A DNA stretch of 64,000 nt, taken from NCBI RefSeq assembly GCF_947497555.1, contig NZ_CANMGY010000001.1, forward strand, positions 1-64,000, written 5' to 3'. This document shows, in pieces, positions 52,606 through 62,079 of this stretch. The notes beneath the pieces are model-generated. The model searched no databases and was not told where the DNA came from. It saw only the letters and a program-made list of their open reading frames with translations. Each line of letters begins with the position of its first letter. Positions within the stretch are counted from its first letter, which is position 1. Source of the stretch: an uncultured Umboniibacter sp. (GTDB taxonomy: Bacteria > Pseudomonadota > Gammaproteobacteria > Pseudomonadales > DSM-25080). The position numbers and the translations under genes were made by a program.

Positions 52606-52667
52606 ATGACAATGGGGTGACGAAGAGATGAACGAGCGGTGACAGCTAAGTGACAGGGAGATGACGT
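52606..52667 (-). promoter_or_regulatory. Six Pho-box units, 11-bp spacing, upstream of TBDR-3
   Basis: Reading the minus strand, seven-base units ACGTCAT, CTGTCAC, CTGTCAC, CGTTCAT, TCGTCAC and TTGTCAT start at exact 11-base steps (plus-strand positions 52661, 52650, 52639, 52628, 52617, 52606). This matches the PhoB consensus CTGTCAT with 4-base spacers. TCTAAT follows 13 bases after the last unit as a possible -10. The receptor ATG is 50 bases away. Confidence 0.8.
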
Positions 52668-52822
52668 AGAGAGGCTGAGCGACACCTTCTCTCAATGGAA
52701 GTTACACAGAATCTGTTACAGGCTCCTGTGAACCCAGTGTCGCCAAATAATTCGCGGCAAATGTGATATTTCAGCACTTATATCGCTATACTCCCGCTAC
52801 CCCAATTATCCAGAGAAAACAC

Positions 52823-54022
52823 ATGACATTTTCCGAGCTCGGCTTAAAGTCTTCCATCGTGTCCGCTGTTACCGAGAAGGGCTATAGCACCCCTACCCCT
52901 ATTCAAGCCAAAACTATCCCGGTAATTCTTAAGGGTCGAGATGTGATTGCTGCCGCGCAAACGGGCACCGGTAAAACGGCGGGCTTTGTATTGCCACTTC
53001 TTCAGCAGCTGGATAGTGGGCATACGCTACGCGGTAAGCGTATTCGCTCGCTCATCCTAGTGCCTACTCGCGAACTGGCTATTCAGGTCCATGACAACGT
53101 AGTCGCCTACGCAAAGAACCTGTCCCTCAGCTCAATGGCCATGTACGGCGGAACGGATATCGACGCTCAGAAGAAGCGACTTATTGAAGGCGTGGACGTA
53201 CTTGTCGCCACACCCGGGCGATTGTTGGACATGGCGCATCAACGCGCTCTGCATTTTGATGAGCTAAAGGTCTTAGTGCTAGATGAAGCGGATCGCATGC
53301 TGGACATGGGCTTTAGTAACGATATTTATGACATCATTGATCGCCTGCCCCAACAGCGCCAAAATCTGCTGTTCTCAGCCACCCTTTCCGATGACGTGCA
53401 AAACTTGGGTGATGATCTCACTCATTATGGCACTAACGGTGATGTGGTTGAGATCCGCATGTCGGCGAAAAATGAAGCCGCCAGTAGTATTGAACAATGG
53501 CTCATCACCGTAGATAAAGACACCCGTTCGGCCCTATTGAGCCATCTTATTAAGGAAGGCGAATGGGATCAGGCCCTTATCTTTACTGAACAAAAGCACG
53601 TAGCGGCTAAGTTAGTCGCGCAGTTGGCCAAGCGTGGTATCGAAGCCGATTGTATCCACGCGGATAGAAGCCAAGCTCAACGTGAAAAGGTCCTCGCGCA
53701 GTTTAAATCAGGAAAGCTTAAGTTCCTTGTGGCTACGGGTGTTGCCGCTCGAGGAATTGATATCGGAAAGCTCACCCGAGTGGTTAACTATGACTTACCG
53801 TTCAAGCCGGAAGAGTATATTCACCGCATTGGCCGAACAGGTCGAGCGGGGGCAACGGGGCAAGCCATTTCACTGGTCACCTGGGGTGACTTTAAAAAGC
53901 TTTGTGCTATTGAAAGTGAGCTTGGTCACTTAATTGAACGTCGTGATGTAGCGGAATTCCCAGTTCGCAAGACGGTACCTATTTCTATTCTTAATTACGT
54001 GCCAAAAAATCAAAGGCACTAA
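52823..54022 (+). CDS. DEAD-box ATP-dependent RNA helicase (RhlE-like)
   Basis: 399 residues from ATG 52823 (MTFSELGLK); the frame is open upstream but lacks helicase features. Full motif set: Q motif GYSTPTPIQ, Walker A AQTGTGKT, PTRELA, VLDEADRMLDMGF, SAT, then ARGIDIG and HRIGRTGRAG in the second RecA domain. It ends soon after the core, so there is no long RGG tail. RhlE-type helicases help ribosome assembly and RNA turnover. Divergent to TBDR-3; single gene. Confidence 0.95.
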   Translation: MTFSELGLKSSIVSAVTEKGYSTPTPIQAKTIPVILKGRDVIAAAQTGTGKTAGFVLPLLQQLDSGHTLRGKRIRSLILVPTRELAIQVHDNVVAYAKNLSLSSMAMYGGTDIDAQKKRLIEGVDVLVATPGRLLDMAHQRALHFDELKVLVLDEADRMLDMGFSNDIYDIIDRLPQQRQNLLFSATLSDDVQNLGDDLTHYGTNGDVVEIRMSAKNEAASSIEQWLITVDKDTRSALLSHLIKEGEWDQALIFTEQKHVAAKLVAQLAKRGIEADCIHADRSQAQREKVLAQFKSGKLKFLVATGVAARGIDIGKLTRVVNYDLPFKPEEYIHRIGRTGRAGATGQAISLVTWGDFKKLCAIESELGHLIERRDVAEFPVRKTVPISILNYVPKNQRH

Positions 54023-54346
54023 GGGTAGCGTTTAGCAAACTCTTTCTACCCGGTGCGCGGCGAAGACGTCGCTGCACTTAGGTATCTGTGGAAAAGTATC
54101 AACGCTGGCTACAACTCGAAAACAAGGTCATTTTCTCTCAAACACATACCCTACTGTATTACGCATTCCCTCACGCCAAGCTTGCGCTCACTCATCAATG
54201 ACTATACTCCATTTTACAAAGGTCGTTTCAATACAACTATCACCCGAGTTAATGCTAATAAGTTACTGCTAACGCTTAACGACGCGCTGAAGGTGTTTGA
54301 TTCGCTAAAGGGATGCAAAAATTATTTGCCTGAAAGGAGATTAGGT
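54023..54346. other. Region between helicase and H-NOX gene
   Basis: 324 bases. The H-NOX frame is open through it but with unlike-protein content; a 37-codon GTG-initiated ORF (54088-54201) is the only alternative candidate. No terminator or operator repeat was recognised. Confidence 0.5.
54088..54201 (+). CDS. Possible 37-residue small protein
   Basis: GTG start with AGG six bases upstream; stop TGA at 54199. The peptide reads like protein (EKYQRWLQLENKVIFSQ, then LLYYAFPHAKLALTHQ), with an amphipathic start and an aromatic middle, but there is no homology evidence. It could be the stub of a deleted gene. Confidence 0.25.
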   Translation: MEKYQRWLQLENKVIFSQTHTLLYYAFPHAKLALTHQ

Positions 54347-54883
54347 ATGAAAGGTGTCGTATTTACGGAATTCTTTGAATTGGTGGAGACAACTTTTGGA
54401 GAGGATGTCTTAGATGACATCATCGATAAAGCGGACCTTGATTCTGAAGGCGCCTATACAGCAGTCGGCAAGTACGATCACGATGACATGGTCAAGCTTG
54501 TGGAAGCACTCTCTGCCGAAATTAACGTTCCCGTTCCGGAACTGATAGAGACCTACGGTAAGTATCTCTTCGGCAGGTTCGTCGTCATCTATCCAGGATT
54601 TTTTGACGGGGTTAGCTCAACTTTCTCATTTCTTTCTCGGATTGATAACCACATTCACGTCGAGGTAAAAAAGCTTTATCCCGATGCCGAGCTACCTGTG
54701 TTCGACGCGATTATTAATGGCCCTAAGATGACCATGACCTACGATTCGAAACGGCCCTTTGGGTACCTAGCGAAAGGCCTAATAAACGGTTGCATTGAAC
54801 ACTTCGGTGAAACCATTGAAATAATTCGCGCGGATATCTCAACTGACATGACATCCGCTACCTTCGAGCTAGAGGCCCGTTAG
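54347..54883 (+). CDS. hnoX: H-NOX heme-nitric-oxide sensor protein
   Basis: 178 residues from ATG 54347, preceded by AAGGAG with 7-base spacing; a longer frame from 54053 is not credible. It is the bacterial heme NO/oxygen-binding fold. H104 in IDNHIHVEVKKLYP aligns with the proximal heme ligand (H102 is adjacent), and the YxSxR heme-propionate motif is YDSKR (Y132, S134, R136). It binds NO and controls the kinase encoded 4 bases downstream, as in Shewanella and Vibrio NO-responsive biofilm circuits. Soluble and cytoplasmic. Confidence 0.92.
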   Translation: MKGVVFTEFFELVETTFGEDVLDDIIDKADLDSEGAYTAVGKYDHDDMVKLVEALSAEINVPVPELIETYGKYLFGRFVVIYPGFFDGVSSTFSFLSRIDNHIHVEVKKLYPDAELPVFDAIINGPKMTMTYDSKRPFGYLAKGLINGCIEHFGETIEIIRADISTDMTSATFELEAR

Positions 54884-54887
54884 CACC

Positions 54888-56204
54888 ATGTCTTCCGACT
54901 TAGAGGCGAAGTATAAACGGCGAGTTCAGCGAGAACGTGCTGCAAGGAAAGAAGCGGAGAAGCTGCTTGAGGAAAAAGCGCTAGCGCTCTATAACACGTT
55001 GCAGGAAGTCGAGAAGATTAATCGAGATCTTGATGCGAAAGTTCAGCAAAAAACGCTGGAATCGGTCAACGCCAAGGACGCTGCGGTGCGTGCTAGTAAC
55101 GCTAAGAGTGAATTTCTCGCCACGATGAGCCATGAGATTCGCACACCACTTAATGCCATTATTGGCTTCATCCAATTACTAGAACAAGCCAATCTTGGGG
55201 AGCGAGAACGAAAGTTCCTCGACAACATGAGCTCCGCATCTCAGGGTTTACTCGCCCTTATCAACGATCTTCTGGATATTGCAAAAATTGAAGCTGGCAA
55301 GCTATCCCTTGAACAGATTCCCTTTCCTCTCAATAAAACTCTTGAGGAAGTTGTCTACCTCTACGACGCAAAAGCCGATGAGATGGGAAGTAAACTTCAT
55401 TTCAACTCATCGTTTAGTAACGATTTGATGGTGGTGGGTGATCCCTATCGGCTTAGCCAAATCATTAAGAACTTCATTTCTAACTCAGTTAAATTCACTA
55501 AAGCGGGTCACGTCACCCTGAGCTTAAATGGACTAGCCGTCGAAGACGAGATAGAACTAAACGTGTTGGTGACCGATACCGGTATCGGAATTACTGAGGA
55601 ACAGAAAAAATCACTGTTTGAAAAATTCTCCCAAGCTGACTCAAGCACCACACGAGAATATGGTGGCACTGGCTTAGGCCTCGCTATTTGCGCTCAGTTG
55701 GCAACCTTGATGGGAGCCAAAATTAACGTAGAGTCTCAGAAAGACGTTGGTTCAACATTTACGATTAGTCTTAAGTTGCCCATTGATCACAACCACTATG
55801 ACGCCAAGGCCGCGCAAGAACCTGACATTAGCCTTGCCGGCTTACGCGTTCTCCTCGCAGAGGATAACCCCGTTAACCAACTTCTTGCAGTGAGCTTACT
55901 CGAGGACAACGACGCTACCGTAGATGTCGCTGACAATGGTTTAGAGGCCATTGCTATGTGCTCGAATAATACTCACTATGATGTAATTCTGATGGATGTT
56001 CAGATGCCTGATATGGACGGCCTCAGTGCAAGCCGTGTTCTACGGGACGCAGGCCTCACATTGCCTATTGTTGCCCTCACTGCAAATGCTACCGCCGAAG
56101 ACCGCGAAAGGTGCCTTGCTGCGGGAATGACAGAGTTTATGTCAAAGCCCTTCAATGTTACCGAGCTTCTCACCGTGATCAAGCGCGCAACTCAGGCGCA
56201 CTAA
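54888..56204 (+). CDS. Hybrid histidine kinase, H-NOX partner
   Basis: 438 residues with no membrane segment. A coiled-coil N-terminus (1-70, RRVQRERAARKEAEKLLEE) is followed by HisKA with H82 in SHEIRTPLNAIIG, then the ATPase domain (N box IIKNFISNSVKFTKAG, DTGIGI, GGTGLGLAIC). A receiver domain begins near 315 (LLAEDNPVNQ) with phospho-Asp in LMDVQMPDMDG (about 371). It lacks a PAS sensor, so H-NOX should supply the signal. The output phosphotransfer partner is not in the window; cyclic-di-GMP enzymes are the usual target, and one GGDEF gene lies 10 kb away. Confidence 0.92.
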   Translation: MSSDLEAKYKRRVQRERAARKEAEKLLEEKALALYNTLQEVEKINRDLDAKVQQKTLESVNAKDAAVRASNAKSEFLATMSHEIRTPLNAIIGFIQLLEQANLGERERKFLDNMSSASQGLLALINDLLDIAKIEAGKLSLEQIPFPLNKTLEEVVYLYDAKADEMGSKLHFNSSFSNDLMVVGDPYRLSQIIKNFISNSVKFTKAGHVTLSLNGLAVEDEIELNVLVTDTGIGITEEQKKSLFEKFSQADSSTTREYGGTGLGLAICAQLATLMGAKINVESQKDVGSTFTISLKLPIDHNHYDAKAAQEPDISLAGLRVLLAEDNPVNQLLAVSLLEDNDATVDVADNGLEAIAMCSNNTHYDVILMDVQMPDMDGLSASRVLRDAGLTLPIVALTANATAEDRERCLAAGMTEFMSKPFNVTELLTVIKRATQAH

Positions 56205-56280
56205 GAATTTGAATTGAACGGGCGAAAGCTTGCAGAGACGTTATACTAAGAAGTGGACCCGTAAACAATGAGTGTGAATC

Positions 56281-56577
56281 ATGTTGAAAACTAGCGTACT
56301 AAGCGTTCTGTTGTTAATGCCAACTAGTCAGGCTCTCAGTGAGACGATTGCTGAGGTCAACGTTCCCTGTGACAAGCTGCCTTCGGCGGAAATAGATTTC
56401 AGTCAAGAGAGTGGGCTGTTTACGATCACAGTTGGCCGCCAAACATTAACAGCTACAAGTATTCGATTTACTAAACTCGATGAAGGCATTAATGAATGTG
56501 CGATTGAACTTGCTAACTTTACCTTTGTCAGCGAAACGCCGCTTCCGGTCAGTCCATCAGGCCAACCCAATGGGTAG
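56281..56577 (+). CDS. Small secreted hypothetical protein
   Basis: 98 residues with a signal peptide (VLSVLLLMPTSQALS). The mature part is acidic, has two Cys that could pair, and ends in a Pro/Ser-rich tail. No family recognised. It follows the hybrid kinase by 76 bases and precedes the DUF481 gene on the same strand, so it may be cotranscribed with the latter. Confidence 0.65.
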   Translation: MLKTSVLSVLLLMPTSQALSETIAEVNVPCDKLPSAEIDFSQESGLFTITVGRQTLTATSIRFTKLDEGINECAIELANFTFVSETPLPVSPSGQPNG

Positions 56578-56642
56578 TTTTTTCGCAAGCATCGTATTCA
56601 ACATGCTTTTTCTAACTAGTCACGTGTAACGAAGAAGAATCT

Positions 56643-57764
56643 ATGAAAAATAATCGACAGCGATACGGTAACCCTTTCACCGGTTTATTAACGTCAGGGC
56701 TGGTTGCCATCACAATGCTTTTTGCAGCACAAACATCGGCTCAAGAAGCAATACCAGACCTTCAAGATGACTGGGACTGGGTTAAAATCACTTCCGATGA
56801 GTGGCTTAAAGGTGACTTCATTGCGATGTATAAAGATGTACTGGAGTTTGAGAGTGATAACCTTGGCACGGTAGAAATTGACTGGGAAGACGTTGCCGAG
56901 CTTTACACAAAGACCTATCAGAGTGTTCGTACTACGGACGGCAGGATCCTCACTGGGTATATTACCTACAAGGACGGGCAACTGTCCGTCAGAACAGCCG
57001 AGTTTACAACTTCGATTCGTCGTGACGAATTAATGTCTTTGGCTCCGGAACAGGGTAATAGATCGGGTTACTGGGATGCTAAAGTAACGCTTGGCCTAGA
57101 TACTCAAAATGGCAACACCATTCAATATAGTGAGACGGTTACCGCTACGGTTAAACGCAGGACCGCGTCTTCGAGAATGCAGCTCGACTACATCCTCAAT
57201 TACGGTGAATCGACGGACCGAGATACGGATGTCCAGACCGTCACATCTGATAGCGTTCGTCTCAGAGCCATCGCCGATTACTACTTAGATCCGAAGTGGT
57301 TTATTCGTTTCATCGACTATGAATACTTCGATGACGCCTTCCAGAACATTGCGCGACGATCCACCTATGGAGTTAAGGCTGGCTATACGGTTGTTGATAC
57401 CGCCACCATGGATCTAGAATTTTTAGCAGGTCCAGGCTATCAAATAACCGAGTTTGTGGCCGTTGAAGCCGACGCCCCGCAAGAAAACGAGTCTAAAGCT
57501 TTCACTGTAGAAACCGCATGGGATTGGGAGTTCATCGACGACTTTAGCTATATTCTGAATTATAGCTACACCAATGTGAATGAGTCATTAGGTGAGTCGC
57601 TGCATCACTTAGAGACGGGTTTCGAGATTGAACCCATTAATGATTTTACTATCAACTTCACCTACTACGTTGACCGAACTGAGAAGCCGCTACCCTTGTC
57701 AGATGGTACCATCCCAGAAAAAGATGATACTCGCTTTGTAATTAGTATTGGCTATGAAATCTAG
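56643..57764 (+). CDS. DUF481 family outer-membrane protein (YdiY-like)
   Basis: 373 residues: signal peptide ending TSAQE, a periplasmic segment to about residue 140 with small repeated beta hairpins (DWDWVKITSDEWLKGDF, GRILTGYITYKDGQLSV), then a predicted beta barrel (alternating aromatic strands) ending FVISIGYEI. This is the architecture of DUF481/YdiY-type outer membrane proteins, whose function is unclear. A terminator-like inverted repeat lies after the stop at 57782-57828. Confidence 0.85.
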   Translation: MKNNRQRYGNPFTGLLTSGLVAITMLFAAQTSAQEAIPDLQDDWDWVKITSDEWLKGDFIAMYKDVLEFESDNLGTVEIDWEDVAELYTKTYQSVRTTDGRILTGYITYKDGQLSVRTAEFTTSIRRDELMSLAPEQGNRSGYWDAKVTLGLDTQNGNTIQYSETVTATVKRRTASSRMQLDYILNYGESTDRDTDVQTVTSDSVRLRAIADYYLDPKWFIRFIDYEYFDDAFQNIARRSTYGVKAGYTVVDTATMDLEFLAGPGYQITEFVAVEADAPQENESKAFTVETAWDWEFIDDFSYILNYSYTNVNESLGESLHHLETGFEIEPINDFTINFTYYVDRTEKPLPLSDGTIPEKDDTRFVISIGYEI

Positions 57765-57781
57765 AATGGCCTATGCACACT

Positions 57782-57828
57782 GTGACACCTAGTCGCCCAG
57801 TCTAATTCGACGAGGTGACTAGGGTCAC
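57782..57828. terminator. Imperfect inverted repeat between convergent DUF481 and M14 genes
   Basis: GTGACACCTAGTC and GACTAGGGTCAC pair with one bulge around a 22-base loop. Position between two convergent stops suggests a shared termination or pausing element; the U-run is absent. Confidence 0.45.
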
Positions 57829-57841
57829 TGGAAGCACTTCT

Positions 57842-60721
57842 TTAGAGTAGGATACGAGGCTCAGTGCCCATACCCGGCCCCAAGACAATGGCGTTGAGTA
57901 ATAGTCGCTGGGTACCCAGTGCAGCGCCACGGAAGTTCGCTTCGTTGGCAAACATAATAATTTGTCCGCTACCAACCTGTTCCCGGACTAGGTAGCCCGT
58001 GTTGACGATGCGCTGTGCGGCTTCCGGCCAAAGCAGGCCACTCATCCGGACACTCACCTCGGAATTAGTAGGTACCGAAGTCCAACCTATGTTCTGCCAC
58101 TCGCCGATCAGCGCATCAGAAAGGCTACCCTGCGGTGCTTGATAATGACCCGCACGGATCACGGCTTCAGCTGAGCCACTTGGCATCATTAAGGTAGCGC
58201 TACTATAGAGCAAAGGCATTTCCGCAATAGCACCAAAACTCAGCCAGTGATCAGCGTCAACGCGTCCGGTAACAAACGAACCACGCGGCATAAAGCGTGA
58301 ATTCCAGCGGTCTCGCTCAACAATCTCTGACACCGGTGGATAGCTCACATTGCGTACCCAAGGCGCCACTACATCCGTAGGAAGTGTGTGAGATTTGGTA
58401 TCGCTGAGGTCGAACTGATGATGCTCAGCCATAAGCTCTTCGTAAACCTTGCGATCGAACGGCTCAACGGACTCCAAGGAATCATTCAATAGTGCGGTTT
58501 GAGTGAAATCAGCGCCGGCGAATTGGCGGGAGGCTCCACCTAAGGTGATTAACGTACCGCCCTGTTCAACCCAACGCTGTAATTCAGCCACTGAACCTTC
58601 CGACATCCCAGCTCCCCAGGTTGGTGGAACAATGATCAGGTTATAGCGTCGCAGATCCATATAACTCAGTTGTTGATTGTGTATTTGCGAATGTCTAATG
58701 CCCAGCATACTGTCGATAGCAAACCACGTTGACCCCGTTACATAGGGGCTAGTGGGCATATGTGAAAGCAAGGCAATCTGCGGTTGCTCTAGCAGCGGAA
58801 AATGAGAGCCCCCCCACTCTGGCAGGTCACCCTCGCCAAAACCGGTTTCAATACTCACTAAGCTAAGGCCTAATTCGTCCGCCACAACCACCAATTCCTG
58901 AACATCTAAGTTGGGGTTGTCCGCGCGGGTGACCATGATTGAACCCGCGTTAAAGTTTTGGCTGCCGTAGGTTGATCCAATATCACTGGCTCTCACTTCA
59001 ACGCCACGTTCCATTAGACGTGCTGCGAAAGCTAGTGATAAATCATCGGCTCCATCTACCACAAAGGCTATGCCCTCGGTCACGCTATTGGCTTCAGCCG
59101 ATGCAAGCTCATAGCGAGATAAACCCGAATCAATATGCTCGCTAACCACGACAGACTCTAGGCCATACATCATGGTTAAGTTCCACGCCGTGGTGTCATA
59201 CATCAGTGACGATTCGCCCTGCAACAGCGCATTCCGCTCGCCACGAAGTACCTCATCATTGATGTAGGCATCAAACTCCATAATGGCCGCAATTAACCGT
59301 GCCTCGGGCTGGCGATTAGGAATCACCAAACTTCCCTCGGGGATAGTAAAGCGTCTTTGAACTCGTCCGCTTTGCGTCGTGGTTTCGCCTACCGATAGCT
59401 CGCGCTCTGCCTTAAACACCTGAATATCTTGAGCGTTAAGCTTCTCGACCAGCTGGTTTAAGCGCGATTCGTTATCGGTGGGTAAAATGACATAGGATCT
59501 ATTCGCGTATTCGCCGCGAGAGGCAGTGGCTACTCGACGTAATTCAACGAAATCACGATAAATTGCCTTCGTATGGGTGGCGAGTGATTCAAGGTTTGCG
59601 AAGGTACTCACATACTGATGATGTACCGATTCTGCATAAGTTTGGACGGTTCCCTCAGGACGGCGAACCCCATCTTCGGCCATGCGTGACTGTTCGTAAA
59701 GAATATGAATGGAGCCACGATACTCAGCGTAGTTGGAGTAACCCGTATAGAGATTTTCAAACCACTCCCCAGTGTAATAGCGCCAACCATGACTATCGAA
59801 GGCAGCGGCTTGTTCTTCTGCGAAGGTATCAGACCAAGACTTCACCGTAGCCGGAACATGGTTGTTAATGGGCTCTCTTGGTGGTCCCATTAAGAAGGTG
59901 TCTTGAGCGCCCATTTCATGGCCATCAATCATCAGCTGTGGATACCAATCATTGATTAAGGCAACACGGCCGCGCGACTCTGGCTGAGTCAGATAGAAGA
60001 AATCACGGTTCAAATCGAAGAGATAGTGATTCATTCGCCCGAACGGCCAGTCGCCGCTGTGGAGTAGTGACTGATCATCCACATTAGGTGCCGTACCTCG
60101 GAACTGCTCTAGCGTTTTCGAGAAGCGCGCTCTGCCATCTGGATTCATCATCGGGTCAATCATGACGATCATATCCGCTAACAGGGCTTGGGTGTCTTCG
60201 CTTTGATCTGCAATCAAGTGGTAACTGGCGGCTACCGCTGCATCGGCGCCTGAGGTTTCATTGCCATGAATAGAATAGGCCATCCAGGCGGTTGCAGGCA
60301 TCTGCTCAATAAGACCGTCAATCTGCCCTGCTGAGAGTTCATCAGGGTGGGCGAGTTGCTGCGCCATCTGTTGAAATTCATCTAGCTTGGCGAGATTTTT
60401 AGGGGAGGAGATATAGGCAACATACAGTGGCCTGCCTTCGTGACTAGTAGCATACTGCACCAACTTCATTCGTTCAGATTCAGCGTCCCAGCGCGTAAAT
60501 AGCGTACTGATTTGTGCCGGCGAAGCCATTCTATGGTAGCCAACTGGGTAGCCTAAAACTTCCTCTGGCTTAGTAATATCCGGCTGATAGTCGCCGTCCA
60601 AGATAGTTACTGAATACTGTAAGTCAGCATCTAACTGTGGTGCCATGAGCTCATCGGAACCCAATGCAGTAGATGCTATTAAGCAGAGTGACAGCGCGAA
60701 TGACGCCCGTGATATGACCAT
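57842..60721 (-). CDS. M14 family zinc carboxypeptidase, secreted
   Basis: 959 residues; signal peptide ALSLCLIASTALGS. The catalytic domain spans about residues 60-420. Zinc ligands are HGNETSG (His and Glu near 150) and the His of MIDGHEMG; the catalytic Glu lies in ILYEQSRM near 341. The remaining 500 residues form beta-rich domains and a GATase-like region (LRRYNLIIVPPTWGAG, then GGTLITLGGASRQFAG), the layout of large secreted M14 peptidases that process peptides in the periplasm. The 200 bases upstream form its promoter and that of the divergent ACR3 gene. Confidence 0.9.
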   Translation of the reverse strand: MVISRASFALSLCLIASTALGSDELMAPQLDADLQYSVTILDGDYQPDITKPEEVLGYPVGYHRMASPAQISTLFTRWDAESERMKLVQYATSHEGRPLYVAYISSPKNLAKLDEFQQMAQQLAHPDELSAGQIDGLIEQMPATAWMAYSIHGNETSGADAAVAASYHLIADQSEDTQALLADMIVMIDPMMNPDGRARFSKTLEQFRGTAPNVDDQSLLHSGDWPFGRMNHYLFDLNRDFFYLTQPESRGRVALINDWYPQLMIDGHEMGAQDTFLMGPPREPINNHVPATVKSWSDTFAEEQAAAFDSHGWRYYTGEWFENLYTGYSNYAEYRGSIHILYEQSRMAEDGVRRPEGTVQTYAESVHHQYVSTFANLESLATHTKAIYRDFVELRRVATASRGEYANRSYVILPTDNESRLNQLVEKLNAQDIQVFKAERELSVGETTTQSGRVQRRFTIPEGSLVIPNRQPEARLIAAIMEFDAYINDEVLRGERNALLQGESSLMYDTTAWNLTMMYGLESVVVSEHIDSGLSRYELASAEANSVTEGIAFVVDGADDLSLAFAARLMERGVEVRASDIGSTYGSQNFNAGSIMVTRADNPNLDVQELVVVADELGLSLVSIETGFGEGDLPEWGGSHFPLLEQPQIALLSHMPTSPYVTGSTWFAIDSMLGIRHSQIHNQQLSYMDLRRYNLIIVPPTWGAGMSEGSVAELQRWVEQGGTLITLGGASRQFAGADFTQTALLNDSLESVEPFDRKVYEELMAEHHQFDLSDTKSHTLPTDVVAPWVRNVSYPPVSEIVERDRWNSRFMPRGSFVTGRVDADHWLSFGAIAEMPLLYSSATLMMPSGSAEAVIRAGHYQAPQGSLSDALIGEWQNIGWTSVPTNSEVSVRMSGLLWPEAAQRIVNTGYLVREQVGSGQIIMFANEANFRGAALGTQRLLLNAIVLGPGMGTEPRILL

Positions 60722-60987
60722 GATGATTCTCCCTAAAATGGAATCGCTGAATCCGTTTGCTACCCGACCACGTTGGCGGATAACGTTCCTATTACGCCGC
60801 TAACCGTGATCTTTTATATCTCTACTGTATGAGTTTCATACTACCTTTACAATGGGTACCGTTTTGGGGTTCAGGCGAGCATTGAAGTCGTTATTCAGCT
60901 AAACCTTATTTTTTCGGCGTCATGGATTTGTCATATTTCATCTCTATAATGTCGAGTGAATTATTTCATTCTATTTTTGGAGCTTTC

Positions 60988-62007
60988 GTGGGTATTTTTG
61001 AGCGTTATCTATCCGTTTGGGTGGGCCTAGCCATTTTTTCAGGCGTATTACTTGGCAGTAATTTTCCATCAGCCTTTGCGGTCATTGCCGCGCTAGAATG
61101 GGCGCATGTGAATTTAGTCGTCGCCATTCTGATTTGGGTAATGATCTACCCCATGATGGTCCAGATTGATTTCAGCTCGATAAAAGATGTTGGCCGCAAG
61201 CCTAAGGGCTTAGTCCTCACGCTGGTCATTAACTGGCTAATTAAGCCCTTTAGCATGGCCGCATTAGGCTGGCTGTTCTTCAAGGTCTTCTTTGCTGGTT
61301 GGGTGGAACCGGAAACCGCTAATGAGTACATAGCCGGAATGATTCTCCTTGGCGTAGCGCCCTGTACCGCTATGGTATTTGTCTGGAGTCAGCTCACTAA
61401 AGGTGATCCTAACTACACGCTTATTCAAGTATCAGTGAATGACGTGATTATGATCTTCGCCTTTGCCCCCCTTACCGCGCTTTTATTGGGCGTTAGTGAC
61501 ATCACTGTACCCTGGGAAACACTGTTAATTTCTGTGGTGCTCTACGTATTGCTGCCGCTACTCGCCGGTGTCGCCACACGAAAGCTGCTAGATAGAGGCA
61601 CTGATCATAGTAAGGTTGATAGTTTACTTGCCAAATTAAAGCCGTGGTCAATGGTTGGGTTACTAGCAACGGTAGTACTACTATTCGGCTTTCAGGCAAA
61701 CACCATTCTGGCTCAGCCCTTCAACATTGTGCTCATTGCCATTCCGCTGACGATCCAAACCTACGGCATCTTCGCCATTGCCTACTTTGCCGCTAAGTCC
61801 ATGAAGCTTCCGCATAACATTGCAGCGCCTGCTTGCATGATTGGTACCTCGAACTTTTTTGAACTTGCGGTGGCGGTGGCTATCTCACTATTTGGCCTTC
61901 ACTCGGGTGCTGCGTTAGCAACGGTGGTGGGTGTTTTGGTTGAAGTACCCGTGATGCTGTCGTTAGTGTATTTCGTCAACAAGACCCGTCACTGGTTTAC
62001 TGAATAG
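60988..62007 (+). CDS. acr3: ACR3 family arsenite efflux transporter
   Basis: About 339 residues from GTG 60988, chosen because GGAG lies 5 bases upstream and the protein then begins [12 protein letters not shown], as in the family; ATG at 60922 would add 22 residues. Ten membrane helices; the family landmark [19 protein letters not shown] carries the conserved Cys near residue 130. It exports arsenite using the proton gradient. No arsR or arsC gene is adjacent, unusual for an arsenic operon. Converges with the cupin gene. Confidence 0.9.
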   Translation: MGIFERYLSVWVGLAIFSGVLLGSNFPSAFAVIAALEWAHVNLVVAILIWVMIYPMMVQIDFSSIKDVGRKPKGLVLTLVINWLIKPFSMAALGWLFFKVFFAGWVEPETANEYIAGMILLGVAPCTAMVFVWSQLTKGDPNYTLIQVSVNDVIMIFAFAPLTALLLGVSDITVPWETLLISVVLYVLLPLLAGVATRKLLDRGTDHSKVDSLLAKLKPWSMVGLLATVVLLFGFQANTILAQPFNIVLIAIPLTIQTYGIFAIAYFAAKSMKLPHNIAAPACMIGTSNFFELAVAVAISLFGLHSGAALATVVGVLVEVPVMLSLVYFVNKTRHWFTE

Positions 62008-62079
62008 GCGTACCCATTGGCAGGAAGCCTACCTGGGTCGAAACTATTCGAGAAGGTGAGCTGGCCCACCTCAAGCTGA

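Noticed and set aside
54053-54346. N-terminal extension of the H-NOX frame by 98 codons
   Set aside because: The extension is not H-NOX-like, and the internal ATG at 54347 has a perfect ribosome site and gives the family length.
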